A stretch of DNA of 64,000 nt from Zygnema cylindricum (lineage: Eukaryota; Streptophyta; Zygnematophyceae; Zygnematales; Zygnemataceae): contig JBBHKE010001846.1 of assembly GCA_037447655.1 (NCBI GenBank), forward strand, positions 252,179 to 316,178. The letters are read 5' to 3'. The number at the start of each line of letters is the position of its first letter. Within the stretch, counting starts at the first letter, position 1. The position numbers and the translations under genes are program-made. This document shows, in pieces, positions 63,490-64,000 of this stretch. Below the pieces are notes generated by a model. It saw only the letters and a list, made by a program, of their open reading frames with translations, made no database searches and was not told where the DNA came from.

Positions 63490-64000
63490 AAGCTAGAAAA
63501 AATGGGTAATCCTACACGGGATTCCACAAGGATAAAACCAAAAAACTGCAATCCTGCCCAGGATTTCACAAGAGTAAAACAAAAAACCATCTGAAAAATA
63601 TCATTTGAGAGAGCTATCGGCCCCATGTCTGCAAAAAAAGTAGTGCAGAGACAACACGACACATTAATGTGCCAGTCATGGATGGAATGTCAACCCTTTT
63701 ATGGCAAAATGTAAAAATAAAAAAAAATACTATTACACATAAACTAAAGCAGAAAAGCCTGTAACACCACAATGGAACCCACAGATTATGGCACAGTGAA
63801 GTACCTCATAGCACCAGCATCGGGCAACATTGCGTATAGTGTAGCCGCCGCCTCCTAAAAGCAACAGTGGGACATTGAACGACCGCATGAATCTCACACA
63901 CTCTGCGTGACCCTTGACGGACAAATTGAAGCATCCGAGTCGGTCACCGGACAGGGAATCTGCACCACACTGAAGAACAACTGCTCCCGGTCGAAATACC
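63490..64000 (-). CDS. Second, partial copy of the histone deacetylase gene (exon 3, cut by window end)
   Basis: This stretch aligns base for base with 56871-57381 at about 97% identity (around 14 substitutions and two one-base indels), covering intron 3 and part of exon 3. The coding part is 63805 to beyond 64000, with the same GT donor at 63804/63803. It encodes the stretch from [18 protein letters not shown] to NVARCWCYE; four coding differences were found and all are silent. Homology stops abruptly at 63490 inside intron 3, and no exon 4 is present down to the gap. It could be a tandem paralogue broken by rearrangement, or an allelic contig placed in tandem by the assembler. Confidence 0.85.

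Overview
The window is nuclear DNA from a green plant in the broad sense: a streptophyte alga or a land plant, not identifiable to species from sequence alone. It is AT-rich. Its genes are split into many short exons by GT-AG introns that are long and full of repeats. The gene content is plant-like: dehydroascorbate reductase, an organelle RecA, a mitochondrial-type ClpP2, an HDA19/RPD3-type histone deacetylase and a plant-sized DPM3. A bacterial-type Ppx/GppA gene, which to my knowledge flowering plants such as Arabidopsis lack, hints at an alga, bryophyte or other early-diverging lineage; that is inference.

Layout. 1-1965: MITE-like inverted repeats. 1966-12246 (-): 13-exon Ppx/GppA phosphatase with a long N-terminal extension. 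12247-16806: minisatellite and transposon debris. 16807-22811 (-): 7-exon organelle RecA. 22812-23409: short divergent promoter region. 23410-27162 (+): 4-exon ClpP2. 27163-29391: tandem duplications, no gene seen. 29392-35893 (-): WD40 protein of about 10 exons. 36844-39436 (+): three-exon DPM3. 40788-43409 (+): six-exon dehydroascorbate reductase with one or two single-base frame problems. 44361-45813: long inverted repeat beside probable retroelement debris. 48281-50845 (-): 5-exon thymidylate kinase. 52646-60531 (-): 9-exon class I histone deacetylase with an unusually long Gly/Ser-rich tail. 62206-62915 (-): decayed non-LTR retrotransposon 3' end. 63291-63300: assembly gap. 63490-64000 (-): a second, about 97% identical piece of the deacetylase gene.

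Exon joins were made by hand from GT-AG sites, codon phase and family conservation. In seven of the eight main genes the lengths sum to a whole number of codons with no internal stop; the dehydroascorbate reductase does not. The genes are housekeeping genes and form no pathway together. RecA and ClpP2 may form a functional pair: both look mitochondrial and they are divergently transcribed.

The most unusual pattern is in the introns. Several tandem arrays start exactly at a splice site and repeat the edge of the exon along with it (Ppx exons 5, 11 and 12; dehydroascorbate reductase exon 3). Families of short inverted repeats with ends like TACACCGNGAATCGCTATTA also fill introns and intergenic DNA. 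I saw no tRNA, rRNA, CRISPR array or prokaryotic feature.
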